In this document: piece after piece, positions 22,040 through 33,043 of the stretch
Layout: each line of letters begins with the position of its first letter
Numbering within the stretch: the stretch's first letter is position 1
Assembly: GCA_049999725.1 (NCBI GenBank)
Contig: JBNGIS010016513.1
Coordinates: forward strand, 1-36,437
DNA length: 36,437 bases
Direction of reading: 5' to 3'
From: Haplomitrium mnioides
Lineage: Eukaryota; Marchantiophyta; Haplomitriopsida; Calobryales
Translations under genes and position numbers: made by a program
Notes under the pieces: generated by a model
What the model saw: the letters and a program-made list of their open reading frames with translations, nothing else
What the model was told of the DNA's origin: nothing
Databases searched by the model: none

Positions 22040-22315
22040 AACAAGAACTATTTTTTTTTTGGCAAAAGAAAATGACGACTTCAAGTTTAAAATATAAGAA
22101 AAACGTGGGTATTTTCCAAAAAAACAAAATATAAATGTTTTCTTACTTGTTTGCATTTTCAATGAGTTTGTTGATGGAATTAAAATATACCTATGTTAAT
22201 TGTAATGAAATTGTAAATAATATGGTTGAAGAACATTCTAATGCTACAAAACTCAGAAAATTCTAAATTAATACATTTTCAAATTGAAATAGCAGCTCAA
22301 ACTATATGTGCCAAT
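22040..22315. repeat. Interspersed repeat, copy C (start only)
   Basis: Matches the left end of copy B: a T-rich run, 'GTGGGTATTTT' and 'TTCTTACTTG' correspond to 5568-5650, and 'AATATGGTTG' through 'ATTTTCAAATTGAA' corresponds to 5895-5970 and to the window start. The match breaks off at about 22315, where the ORF1-element array begins, so copy C is truncated by or joined to that array. Confidence 0.6.
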
Positions 22316-22327
22316 GAAGTCAATGCT

Positions 22328-22347
22328 AAGTCAAGTCAAGTCAAGTC
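22328..22347. repeat. (AAGTC)4 short tandem repeat at the array edge
   Basis: Four perfect copies of AAGTC lie at the left edge of the first ORF1 unit, where other units have GA or TA microsatellites. Confidence 0.85.
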
Positions 22348-22469
22348 AAATCAGATCCAATGTCACTATGCTTGAGTTCAGTATCCTAGGTCAAGGTGCT
22401 AGACAATCCAATCGTGACCGGATTATCTCTAAGGTATCAAGTTTTCCAATGGTTCATTGGTTTTGTGGG

Positions 22470-23405
22470 TTAGGCGGCAAAGGAGGGAAGAAGTTGCATC
22501 TTCTTGCCATGTATCACCGCCACTTTCCCATCTGCTCGGGAAACCTTCATTTTTTCAATTTCAGCCAATAGATTCTTCCTTTGGTCAGGGGACATGTCTT
22601 CATATATTCAGATAGGTTGGCCTTTCAAGGTTTTCTTGAGTCTCAAGAGAGTTATCCGGTCTTTGCTGGCTTGGAACTTGATCAAGATTGGCCTACTCTT
22701 GTTAGAGGGTTTCCCAATTCTCTTGCATGAGAGGCATGTCTCCTCTATGCCACATGGTTGCAGGACCTGTAGTTGGATGAGCTCTTGGGTGTTTTTGTTT
22801 TGCATCTCATGTCACATCCTTGTTGCTCTCGCTCTTCCAGCAGAATGATGTGGGCTATTTCTCTTATCGTGGATTTGTCATGGGCTCCCTTCACAATGCT
22901 GGCCCAAGATACTTGAGTCTTTTGTAATTCCTGGATGGATTCTTGTTGGGAGTCCATAACTTTGATCAAGGATGCCTTCGCAGCGTCGTGTTGATTCTCC
23001 ATGTGCCTCATAAGTTGTTTAAGTCTGTAGAGCTCAATTGTCTGGTTTATCTCTAATCCATGTACTTTTGTGCTTATTCTCTGAGTAAGTGGTGAGATCT
23101 CAGAGATGTCTTTTTCCACTTTCTGGAATTATATCTTGAGATCAGAGGCTATTGCATTCTGTGAGAGCTCTAGCTCTTGTATGCGTTCCATTTGTCGGTT
23201 TGCCAGCTCCTGGGATTCAGTTTTTTTGATGTTTCAATTGTTCTTTTAGTGACTGGATAAGACTTTCCAGTCACTATATGTGTGCTATGGCCTAGCTAGG
23301 GTAGTCATTTCCCTTCAGGGCTATTTCTCCATCCGATTTGGCCTCATTGTCTTTCCTTATTTCTTGCCGTGTCCTAAACTTGGGGCACGCATTGTCTATT
23401 ATGGA
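22470..23405 (-). pseudogene. LINE ORF1-like pseudogene, unit 1
   Basis: Encodes an RNA-binding ORF1-type protein of a non-LTR retroelement. The start codon position reads ATA, followed by D-N-A-C-P-K-F-R-T-R-Q, the counterpart of the N terminus in unit 6. Then come a frame-broken coiled coil, a clean stretch including SWASIVKG (about 22880-22905), and after a frame change the RRM end CKRIGKPSNKSRPILIKF (about 22680-22735). The C-terminal domain motif IYEDMSPDQRKN follows. Several stops and at least two frame changes make it dead. The closest copy in the window is unit 2. Confidence 0.75.
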
Positions 23406-23699
23406 AGTTAGTTCCTCAAGAAACAATAATTGAGTACTCAAGCCTCCTAAGGTTGCTACCTAGGTCCACTAAAGCTCCCGTCTACACCTCCCATCTCCGC
23501 TCAAGCCTCCAAAGACGTCCAATGCCTTCTTTGATTCCCATGTTTACGTTCTTTGATGTTTTTGCAAGATTTTTTGATGTATCTACCAACCCTCCAAGCC
23601 CTCGACCAGCCCACCTGCAATCAATTTATTGATGCCTATGCACACTGATATACGTTGATGCACCTGTTTCTCAATAGAGTTCTCTTGTTGAACACTTGC

Positions 23700-24420
23700 A
23701 GCCACAAAAACAGCCTTCTAAACCACTGGACACCACCGTTCCAATAGCCAAAGGAACAATTGACTATCTTCAAACCTCCGAAACCACTCAATAGCCAGAG
23801 GAGGAATCACCAATCTTTCAGGTATCCAAGGCCCCTAAGCATCACACCTCTAGCAACATAAGGAGAAATCGGCTATCTTGCGGCCTCCAAAGCCACTCAG
23901 CAACAGAAGGAAGAACCAACAACCCTTCATGCCTCCAAAACCACCCCAACTAAAGCAATTGTAGGTCCTCTTGCAGAGCAGGCTGTAGGGGTAAACGCGA
24001 GCAAGAAATTTGAGCAGAAACAAGATCGCCGAGTAGGAATAGAACGCAGATCAAAGATAGAGTCTTTTTGTTGGGGGACCAGACCGCAGGAGCTCAGTTG
24101 CTCGCAGGAGAGTTGCGAGCTCAGGCAGAAACAAGATCGAAGGGTAGGAAAAACCAGAAGAGCAGAAACATAATCATAGATTTTTGTAGGGGGTGTAGAC
24201 AACATGAGCTCAATTGCTCGTAGGAGAGTTCGAGTAGGTTGTAGCCTCCTCTAAACAAAAAGCAATGCTATTGCTGAAGGGTTGAGCAAAAAAACAAGCA
24301 GAAACTAGTAGAAATGAGTTGAGACAAGCAGGAGAGCAAGTCTCCTCTAAACCTCAAAAAAGGGGAGGTGCTATCGCTAAAGGGTCAAGCCAAAAAAAAA
24401 AGAGCAAACACCAGCAGAGA
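23700..24420. repeat. Local tandem duplications in the leader of unit 1
   Basis: Three sets are visible. About 60-bp degenerate units with 'CCTCCAAAGCCACTCA' lie at about 23705-23945. A 111-bp pair begins GCAGAAACAAGATCG at 24014 and 24125. A pair of about 103 bp has 'CTCCTCTAAAC' near 24247 and 24350. All lie just upstream of ORF1 on its coding strand. Confidence 0.65.
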
Positions 24421-24744
24421 AATGAGCCTCCCCCCTAGCTTCTAGATCATGTCTGAGAGCATAATTTTGATCATTTGGATCGTTGAATAGTCTAGATTGT
24501 TGATGATGGTTGACTAGCTTGGAATGAGATTGATTTCATGTCGAGAATGTGTATAGAATGCATTCATTGTGTGAGGATTCCAAAGCTGCTCAATCCAGCC
24601 CCCCTGCATTAGGTTCTTATCCCAAATTTTCTTGTTGCAAACCATGGAAAAATACAAAGAAGCCTCACAGACTGTTTGGTTTAGAATAAGAACATTTAGC
24701 GGGAGAGGGGCTGGTTCAAAGAGGCAAGGCATGGGCGTTGTGCT

Positions 24745-24750
<6 letters not shown>

Positions 24751-24777
<27 letters not shown>

Positions 24778-24790
24778 GTGTGTGTGTGTG
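24751..24790. repeat. (GA)n(GT)n microsatellite between units 1 and 2
   Basis: About 13 GA repeats pass directly into about 7 GT repeats. The tract lies between the 5' block of unit 1 and the 3' tail of unit 2. Confidence 0.95.
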
Positions 24791-25104
24791 TACACTGATA
24801 TATAACACATTTATATAGAAATTTCTATACACAATAGAATAGAAATCAATTAAAGTCTCGAACCAGCCCTAAGACCACAAGGACTGAAAAAAATAGGCAC
24901 TAAGGTGCAAGCATAAAGCAAGTAGCAACAGTGGACTCACAGCAATAGCCGCAAGTCTAAAACAATAGCCAAACAAAGCAAGGAAACTAGGGGCCTCATG
25001 GGCTAGGAATAGTAAGAAACTAAAGCAACTAAGAAAACTAAACCAACTGAGTATGTTGCAAAGTAATTTGGTGTGTGTCTAAACAAGTCAAAAGCTCAAT
25101 CATA

Positions 25105-25290
25105 TCCAATCTAGGCATATACTACCTTGTTAGAGTCTTTGGGGGGTTGGGAGCCAGGAATCTGTCGATCCTTCTAACACCCGCATCCAATCTAACATCC
25201 AATCTAGGCATATACTACCTTGTTAGAGTCTTCAGGGAGTTGGGAGCTAGGAATATATCGATCCTCCTAACCTGCGGGTGCCAAGGTTTT
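25105..25290. repeat. 93-bp direct tandem duplication in unit 2
   Basis: TCCAATCTAGGCATATACTA starts at 25105 and again at 25198. The two 93-base copies differ at few positions, so this is a fairly recent local duplication, placed 3' of ORF1. Confidence 0.85.
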
Positions 25291-25295
25291 GGGAA

Positions 25296-25326
25296 GGGGG
25301 GGGGGGGGGGGGGGGAGGGGGGTTGG
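25296..25326. repeat. Poly-G tract in unit 2
   Basis: Twenty consecutive G residues (25296-25315), then A and six more G. Strong quadruplex potential on the plus strand. The length may be inexact. Confidence 0.8.
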
Positions 25327-25334
25327 GAAGGAGT

Positions 25335-26255
25335 TGCATCTTCTTGCCTCAAATTATAGCTACCTGCCCATCCACTCATGCTGCTTCATTTTTTTGATTT
25401 CAGTTGGCAGATCCTTCCTTTGGTTGGGGGACAAGTCTTCATAAATCCATAGGGGATGGCCTTTCATAGCTTTCTTGAGTCTCATGAGTGCTAGTTGGTC
25501 TTTGCTGGTTTGAAGCCTGATCATGATCTATCTGCCCTTGTTGGAGGGGTTGTCTATTCGTTGGCATGACACAGCTAGCCCCTAAAGGCCACATGGTTGC
25601 AAGATATGATGTTGGATAAGCTCTTGGGTATTCTTAGTCTGATTCTCAAGTAGCCCATGGGCAATGAGGTTCATGTTGCGTCCTTGTTTTTCTTGTTCGT
25701 CCATCGGAATTCTTGTTAATCGTTTCTTTGATTGTGAAAGGGTCTAGGCTCCCTTCACAATGTTGGCCTAAGAGACCTGGGTTTTCTATAGTTCTTAGAT
25801 GGATTCTTGTTGGGCGTCATTTTCTTTGGTCCAAAATGCGTGTGCAGCTTCGTGTCTGGTTTCCATGTGTTGCATTTACTGTCTAAGTCCATAAAATTAA
25901 TGGCTTGCCTCTATACCTTGCACTACTTTGTTCAACTTCTGGGTTTGCGGTAGGACATCATAGAGTTCTTTGTTCATCTTTTGGAGTCGTACCTGGAGTG
26001 TTGTATGTGAGAGCTCCAATTCTTGAATGTGTTTCATTTGTTGGGCTGCCATTTCATGCGATTTGGTTTTTTGTTGCTGCAACTATTCATCCAACAATTT
26101 GATCAAGGTTTCCAATCCTTGTATGTGTGTTGTTACCCACTTGGGGCAATCTTTGTTTCCTATTGAACCTTCTAAATCCTTTGGTTTGTCTTGCTTTGTC
26201 TCGCTCTCCTTCTTTGCTTCCTTCTGTGTTCTGAGTTTGGGTCTATTGTCTGTCC
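25335..26255 (-). pseudogene. LINE ORF1-like pseudogene, unit 2
   Basis: The N-terminal part reads PKLRTQKE, and GNKDCPKWVTTH (about 26240-26130) matches the RTRQ and DCPQWIKDH segments of unit 6. A coiled-coil stretch with QQMKHIQELELSHTTLQ (about 26050-25970) follows after one stop. The RRM end (CQRIDNPSNKGR) and the C-terminal motif PLWIYEDLSPNQRKDL lie at about 25570-25400 in shifted frames. The initiating ATG is not preserved. Multiple stops mark it as dead. Confidence 0.7.
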
Positions 26256-27308
26256 TGTTCCCTTTGGGGAGGGAGTGTAATGTCTGCTCCAATTATTCTC
26301 AGACCACACTTGTTCTAGCTTCTCAATCCTCTGATCAAGCCTCATGGATCTCATATTGAGTTTCTCTGTGATGCCATTGCATGGTGTGGGGTCTAGAGTG
26401 TCATTTCAGGGATCATTGGTTATCTATGAAGCCAAGATTATTTGCCGGAGTACCAAAGAAAAGGCAAAGGGAGAAACCCAAGACAAGACAAGGTTGTGGT
26501 CATCACTCAACCTCCTTCTGAGCAGGGTTCTCCAAACTATGGTGATTGAGTTGCATAGATCAAAAAGAGGAAAACAAGAAGAGGAATATGAGATACTTGA
26601 CATGCTTCTTGGAAGAGCTCTCCCACTAAGCGCTGGCAGTCGCAGAGGAGGGACGAGTCCAAGACCTTGCGCAGAGGTTGTGAGCTATGAGATACTTGAA
26701 GAGCTTGATGGAGAGCCTGAGGAGCTTGATGAAGCAAGTAGGTCTCATGCAGAAAAGGTGTCTGCGTGATGAATGTAGGTGAGACAGATCATAGGCAGAA
26801 TGCAAGACCTCGTCGTAGGAGGCAGATCGCAGGGGCTCGTCGGCCATAGGTGAATGGCAGATTGCAAGGGTTGCAAATCAACACGTAGGTGAGGCAGATC
26901 ACAAGAGCTCACATGTCGTAGGTGAATCACAAGTCGAAGAGGTTGCAAGTAGTAGAGGAACTGTCATTGAGAGGTTGAGTAGAAAAACAAGCCTCCCCAT
27001 ACCTTCTAGATCATGCCTGAGAGCCCAACTTAGGTCATTTGGATCGTCCTTTAGCCTAGATTGTTGATTATGGTTGACTGATCTAAATAGGGGTCCATTT
27101 CATGTCGAATAGGTGAAGGCCTTCGTCATGTGAGATTTCCATACCTGCTCAATCCAACCCCCCTACATTAGGTTCTTATGCCAAAGGTTCTTATTGCAAA
27201 CCCTATGAAAATACAAAGGAGCCTTCAGAGACTCTCCAATTTAGAATAAGAACATTTAGCGGGAGAAGAGGCTGGTTCGGAGAAAGCCGGGGTGTGGCAT
27301 TGTGCTTA

Positions 27309-27309
<1 letters not shown>

Positions 27310-27356
<47 letters not shown>

Positions 27357-27366
27357 NNNNNNNNNN

Positions 27367-27414
<48 letters not shown>
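27310..27414. repeat. (TA)n microsatellite between units 2 and 3, with 10-N gap
   Basis: At least 45 TA repeats flank a 10-N gap at 27357-27366. The true length is unknown. Confidence 0.95.
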
Positions 27415-27423
<9 letters not shown>

Positions 27424-27725
27424 TGTATATACTAATATGTAACACATTTTATGTAAGAGTAAGAGAGAGAGAAGAGAATAGAATGGAATTCATTTAAAGT
27501 CCCAGGCCAGCCTTAAGGCCATAAAGATTGAAGTACATCTACACACCAAGTGCGGTAAAGGTAAAATTAGAAAAGTGCAGTCATACAACAAAGAAAAAGT
27601 CAACTAGTGATCATCTAGGGCCAGGGACTCGTAAGAGAACCTAGTCCATCTAGATCTTAAACTACAAGGCCCAACTGTGTGACATGTGCGCTCGGATCGG
27701 TGGTTTGGTCCCGTGGTCGTTAAGT

Positions 27726-28640
27726 TTAATGTTGATCAGGGATTATCACCCTTCCCCTACGAATCACAGCAATTTTGCCCTCCGCCCAAGCTTGTTTCAT
27801 CTTTTGTATTTCTAGCAAGAGGTTTTTTCTCTGAGGTGGAGAGAGGTCCTCATGCATCCAAATGGGTTGGCCTTTGAGGGCCTTTTTAGATTTCAAAAAA
27901 GCCCCATGTCTCCAACATCGTGAAACTGTAGTAGGATGGGTCGGCCTTTGTTGGAGGGTCACCCAATTCTCTTACAAGCCATGCGCAGGTTCTTGAGGTT
28001 GCATTGTCACAGGATTTGCTGCTATACTGAAATTAGAATGTCTTCTTGAGGCATTTCTTGGACACCATGGACTATGAGGTTCAAATCACGTCCTTATTGT
28101 TCCCTTTCCTCCTCCGGTAGTTCCTTTACTATTGCTCTAACGGTGTCTAGAGTTGCTGAGGTTCCCTTGACAACATTCGCCCATGTGGTTTGGGTTTGCT
28201 TCAATTCAGATCCAATGTGATCTGGGATGTGTTGCTCTTGTTCTCTAGGTGTGTCACTGTCTGATTAGTTAGCTCGTGGTTCTGTTCCAGGGTTTGTATG
28301 TGCTTTCGCACATCCGATTCCATGTCCTCCTCTCTCATTTTCCTCATATGTTGCTTGAGGCCGTCTATGTCGATGGTATAATGTTCTCAGATCAGGTTGA
28401 GAGTCCCTGTCCTATTTTTTATCTTCAACAATTTGGTCTCAAGGGACTTCAGCCTCCGATCAGCCATAGCTTTCTGCTGGGTCAGTTGTTCTCCAAAGAC
28501 CTCACTGGCGACTGGAAGTCCCTAACACAGTCTGTGATCCATTGGAGTCAGTTTTCCTCTCCTTCTACTTCTTCCCAGTTTTTTCCTCTAATTTCTCAAT
28601 CACCCTGTCTTGTTCGCATTTTAGTGTGGGGGTTATCCAT
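27726..28640 (-). pseudogene. LINE ORF1-like pseudogene, unit 3
   Basis: Start ATG at 28638-28640, with an N terminus like unit 6 (MDNPHTKMRTRQ). The coiled-coil region (about 28570-28210) has frame changes. The C-terminal domain (27900-27726) reads cleanly: LKSKKALKGQPIWMHEDLSP, then RKN, then IQKMKQAWAEGKIAVIRRGR. It belongs with units 4 and 6 (subfamily II). It is broken by frame changes and by sequence loss around the RRM (about 27960-28140). Confidence 0.7.
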
Positions 28641-29257
28641 GATACCATCCCTCGTGCTACCCCCTGTTTTGAGAGTTGTCTTGTCTTGTTAGGGGGTCCT
28701 ATAAGTATTGAAAGTCTGCAATGGTGGGCTTTTGTCACAAAAGCAGAGCTTGCAAAGCTCGCAGAAAGCACTATATCCTTTTATTTGCCCTTAAGCTCTG
28801 CTTTGGAGGCCAAGCTTGTTTGCGAATTCTTGCTCTAAAGCTCTGCCCAAAAAGTTTCACCCTCTCATAGGCTCTACCTTCCAAGTTTTGTATTACTTGC
28901 AGCCTTTGAAACCCATTGCTTGAAGTCTTCTCAAAGCTTGTTGCTTGATTGTTCAAGTTCTCAAAGCCCCTCTGTCTGACAGTTCACACTTTAATAGTCC
29001 TACATTGCTGGAGAGGTCCTCCCTCTGTTTTCTTTGAGCCCCGCAGTGCAATGCAGCTGTCTAGAAACCTGCAAAAACAAAACAAAAAATTGCAAATGCA
29101 ATCCTCTCTGTTTGCTCTGAAAGTTTCCACAGTTCTATATTGTCTCCCTTTCTAAGGCCCGCTTGGATCTAAGCTCAAAAAAGGAAGCTCAGGGTTCTGT
29201 CCCAAGTAGGGGACAGGCCCCCCAAATCAAGCTTCGCAGATCCTTGGTGAGTCCCAA

Positions 29258-29620
29258 AATCTGAAGACCCCTAAAATTGAGCAAACAATAGCAAATCATA
29301 GAAGAGATGTAGAGCAGGGAAGTTCATAGAGCATGGAGCAGAGAGAGCTCGCCGCGCAGGGGTGAATCACAGTGTCGGAGAGGATGGGCTCATGGTGGAG
29401 TCTGGGCAGCAGAATGCAGAGCAAGAGACAAAATATGAAGACCTGTAAAATTGAACAAACACAGAGCCTGGTCGCAGAAAAAACAGATTGCAGAAGGGAT
29501 GTAGAGTCGAGAAACTTGCAGAGCAGGGAGCAGGTAGAGCTCGCCACACATGGGGTCAAAAAGTGCAGTGTCGAGGAGGATGCAAAGCTCGTCATGGAGT
29601 AGGGGAAGCCAAATGTTGAG
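29258..29620. repeat. Tandem duplication of about 173 bp in the leader of unit 3
   Basis: A 'GAAGACC.CTAAAATTGA.CAAACA' phrase occurs at about 29263 and 29436, followed in both copies by 'AGAAG.GATGTAGAG' and 'GAGCTCGCC'. Similarity is moderate. It lies upstream of ORF1 on the coding strand. Confidence 0.65.
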
Positions 29621-30358
29621 TAGGAGAGAAGATACAAAGCAGGAAGAGTAAAATTGCAGCTCTCTGGTGCCCTGAAATCAGATCTCATGCCCTACAGTCA
29701 AACGAGACGAAGCTTGAAGTACGTCCATGAAGCTTTGTCTGAGGAACCAGCTCGCAGAAGTATTCTAGGCCGCTTGAAGATTCAACGGGTAGCTCGCAGG
29801 CTGGAATCAGCTTGCAGTGAGAAAAGCGAAGCTTGTAGTAGCCTGAAGAAAAAAGCTTGTGTATCGAGAAAGAGGCTTGCAGATGAAGAACGAAGCTTGC
29901 CAAAGAAACAGAGCTCACAAATCTTTGAAGCCTCTAAATTGTAGCTGGCTGGATCCAGGGCAAAGATCTCCGATGCTCCTAAATCATAGCTCCAAGGGCG
30001 TCGAAATCGCAGCTTGCAGGACGTCGATGGCAACTCCCAAGACGTCTAGCAGAGAATCAAGTCTCACAAAGCCTTTTAAAAACAAAGCTATAAGCTCCTT
30101 GAGGTCTTGTTGTCATGTGAAGGCTCCCGAATCTCACTAAGGGTGACTAGAAGGTTGCTGGAATTGTGGGGGCCCAAGGATCGTATCGGTAGGAAGGAAA
30201 CCTTTGATAGAATGTCGCTTACTTTGAAAACAAGCAAATCAATCTGCATTCATCCCCATAGCCAGTCATGCCAGCCCCATGGCATCAAGCTTGTTGGGAT
30301 TACAAAGGAACCTTTGTAAACTTGTAAGTTTGTAGCAATAACAATTGGGCTGGTGAGA

Positions 30359-30361
<3 letters not shown>

Positions 30362-30404
<43 letters not shown>
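30362..30404. repeat. (TA)n microsatellite between units 3 and 4
   Basis: About 21 TA repeats without interruption. Confidence 0.95.
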
Positions 30405-30407
<3 letters not shown>

Positions 30408-32992
30408 GAAATAAAGTCCCATGTGAGCTCTAAGGCCATAAAGACTAAAAAGGTACATTGGCCTACCATGGGTGTGGGTAAGAGAGACAACATAGAATTG
30501 GAAGTCTTGCAACTATGAGTAGAACTATGTGTAAGGGTATAGGACTAGAGGTCTATAAAGAAACCTTGTCTATCAAGACTGATAGACCCAAGATTGCTAC
30601 ATCTACCTATGTGTGGTCTATGTTAAAAAAAGGTAGACCAAATCCATAAGCTATAAATGTTGAGCTTAGTGTGGATCAAGGAGGGTCATCTTTCCCCCGT
30701 CTTTTGAATTATAGCAATCTGTCCTTTCAACCAAGCTTGACGGATTGGCCTTTGAGGGCCTTTTCGGATCTCAGGAGGGCCTTTCTGCCACTAGCGTTGG
30801 AGAATTGTAGGAGAATTGGTCGACCTCTGTCTAAGGTTCTCCCAATTCTCTTACATACCAATTGTAGATGCCCCATTTCGCATGGTTCCAAGATTTGTTG
30901 TTGGATGATTTGTCGGGTGTCTTCTTGATGTGCCTCCGGGATTCCATGGACTATGAGGTTAAGACCTCGATCTTTTTGCTCCAATTCCTCTTTCACCATT
31001 TCCTTTACTGTTTCTCTAACCGTGTCTGAGATTGTTATGATTCCTTTGACAATGTTTGCCTACGTCGCTTGGGATTGCTTCAGCCTGTGCTTTAGTTCAG
31101 TTTCCAATGCCATCTGGGATGCCTTGTTCCAAGCTTCAAGGGTTTTCAATATTTCATTAGTGAGCTTGCAGGTCTGCTCCAAGGTGTGTATATGCACCTA
31201 TGATTCAGTGTTTTGTTTCTGTATTGCATGTATGTCGTGTTTGAGACCGTCGATGTCGATGTTGTGTAGCTCTTGATTCATGCATGTGCTGTTTGACACT
31301 GCCATTTTTTTGACCATCAACACTTTTCATTCCAAGCTTTGTAGTTTTTGGGCATACTCAATCTTGTGTTCGATCAATTGGTCCTCTAGAGATCTCGCCA
31401 GTTGCTCGAGGTTTTAGAGGTGATCTTTGATCCATCGTGGGCAATCCTCATCTCGCACTAAATCCTCTTGGCTTTTTCCACTGATGTCTTTGTTGTCTTT
31501 TCTGGTTTGCATTTTTAGTACGGGGATGGTCCATGCCACTAGAGTGAGTCTCTCTGCTTAGATAGGCCCAAGGTGCTTCTGAAAACATAGACTGGTGGTC
31601 TGTTCTGTTATCGAAACTGATGGGTCTTGACTTTGGATCTACACCTGCTAGGTCTACCCCTGAGATGGGTTCCCACCACTGTGTGCTCCCTTTCATGCCA
31701 AAGAATCCTCACAGTGTAGTGCAATGAAACCTCTAGGATAGTCTCAGCCACGAGCTATGTCTAGTTTGCTCGCCATCTTGACTGCGAGCAGCCCTTGCTG
31801 AGAGTCAACCTACTATACACCTCAAAGCCTATTGTTCGATCTTCAAATCTGCTATTCAATCCTCTAACCCTGCTGCTCGAACCTCATAGCCCGTTCAATC
31901 CTCTAATCTTGATGCTGGAGCCTCAAAGCCTGCTCCTCGAAAGACCCGTTGCTCGATCTGAGCTTACTCCTCAATCAGGTAGGCCGTTGCAAGGCATGCC
32001 ACTACTCAATCAAAGCCCGTCGTTGCTCAAGCCCGTACAAGCTCGATCGGAGCTTGTTGTTTGTGGCAGCTCAGCTATTCGATCAAAGCTCAACCGTGTC
32101 TCCCCAAAATCGGACCTCCAAAATCGAATTGTGCAGATCCTCAAGATTGAATTTTGTAAGACCCCAAAATTGAACCTCACCAACCCTTAGAATCGAAACT
32201 CACAAGAGAAACACATAGCAAAAGAATCGTATGGCATAGAAATCGTAGAAGAAAACGCAGGGTAGAAAATGCAGAGCATGGCATAAAACGCAAAGCAGAG
32301 GGCAAAAATTTCAGAGCAAGGCAGAAAACACATAGCAGAGGGCTGAAAATGCAAAGCAGCTTCTAAGAGCTTGCAGAGCGGGGGGCAGGCTTGCCGAGTA
32401 GGTTGTCAAAGCTCACAAAACAAGAAGAAAACGTAGGTCGTTGAGCAGGATGAGGGCTGAAGGGCTCGTCACAGTGCATGGGCATCAAAATGTAGAGCAA
32501 AAGAGAAGCTTCTTGGCAGGATTGAGAGAGCTCACCGATATCTCTTGAAGCTTGCTGGTGCCCTAAGATCAGACTATACCCTACAGATTCAAAGCTGAAG
32601 GCACGGGTGGATTCAAAGTAGGGGGTTGATAGGTTGAAGAAGCCATTTGCAATTTCATGTAGAATGTGTTGTTCTGAGCATCATAAAGGCATTAGAAGGT
32701 GAAGAAAAAGGCATCGATGGAATCATTGGATGTCAGGGATCAGCTTCAAGTAGAGATGGATGTCAATTGAACAACAGCCCTCCACATAGATTGCACGTAG
32801 CAATTTGTCTGCTTGAACTTGAGATCTAGTCGTGCCAGCCCCCTATGCAATTGTTCTTATACCAAATATTCTAACGTCAAACCTGCGAGAAATACAAAGA
32901 AGCCTTCATACATAAGAAGGCTTACAATATGAACATTTGGTTTAAGAGGATGATGGTGAGAGGGGGGCACCTGGGAGTTGTGATCAGCACAC
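30405..32992 (-). mobile_element. ORF1-only LINE-like unit 4
   Basis: About 2.6 kb. On the minus strand it has a 5' block at 32832-32990 (ending TGATCAGCAC on plus), a leader with tandem 'CAGAGCA.GGCAGAAAACGCA' units (about 32255-32360) and 'CTCGA.CCTCAAAGCC' units (about 31815-31945), and an ORF1 remnant (31534-30670). The 3' tail block is at 30405-30455. Confidence 0.75.
30670..31534 (-). pseudogene. LINE ORF1-like pseudogene, unit 4
   Basis: Start ATG at 31532-31534 (MDHPRTK), with an early frame change in the basic N terminus. The RRM is readable at 30999-30727: LNLIVHGIPEAHQEDT, then CKRIGRTLDRGRPILLQF. The C-terminal domain is deleted after ALKGQS: the EDLSP..RKN motif present in units 1, 2, 3 and 6 is missing, and sequence resumes at DRLL. 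A dead copy in subfamily II. Confidence 0.75.
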
Positions 32993-32994
32993 AT

Positions 32995-33043
<49 letters not shown>

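Larger units (their letters stand above)
22316..24750 (-). mobile_element. ORF1-only LINE-like unit 1
   Basis: Read on the minus strand, it starts with the conserved 5' block at 24750 (TGAGCACAA.. then CCAGCCCC..), passes a leader with local tandem duplications (23700-24420), and enters the ORF1 remnant (23405-22470). It ends near the truncated copy C without the usual 3' tail block, so its 3' end is incomplete or replaced. In ORF1 sequence it is closest to unit 2 (subfamily I). Confidence 0.7.
24791..27309 (-). mobile_element. ORF1-only LINE-like unit 2
   Basis: A complete unit of about 2.5 kb. On the minus strand it has a 5' block at 27148-27308 (with CCAGCC and AAATGTTCTTATTCTAAA), a leader, an ORF1 remnant (26255-25335), a 93-bp direct duplication, and a 3' tail block (24841-24885, a variant of AAAGTCCCAGGTCAGCCC on the plus strand). 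No region for an endonuclease or reverse transcriptase lies between ORF1 and the tail. Only about 450 bases separate them, and nearly half of that is the duplication. Confidence 0.75.
27415..30361 (-). mobile_element. ORF1-only LINE-like unit 3
   Basis: About 2.9 kb. On the minus strand it has a diverged 5' block at 30252-30360, a long leader (28700-30250) with a 173-bp tandem duplication and many GCTCGCAG words, an ORF1 remnant (28640-27726), and a 3' tail block at 27478-27535 (AAAGTCCCAGGCCAGCC on plus). ORF1 ends about 200 bases before the tail block, which leaves no room for ORF2. Confidence 0.75.

Noticed and set aside
27203-27497. Open frames of alternating Tyr and Ile on both strands
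   Set aside because: These are translations of the (TA)n microsatellite.
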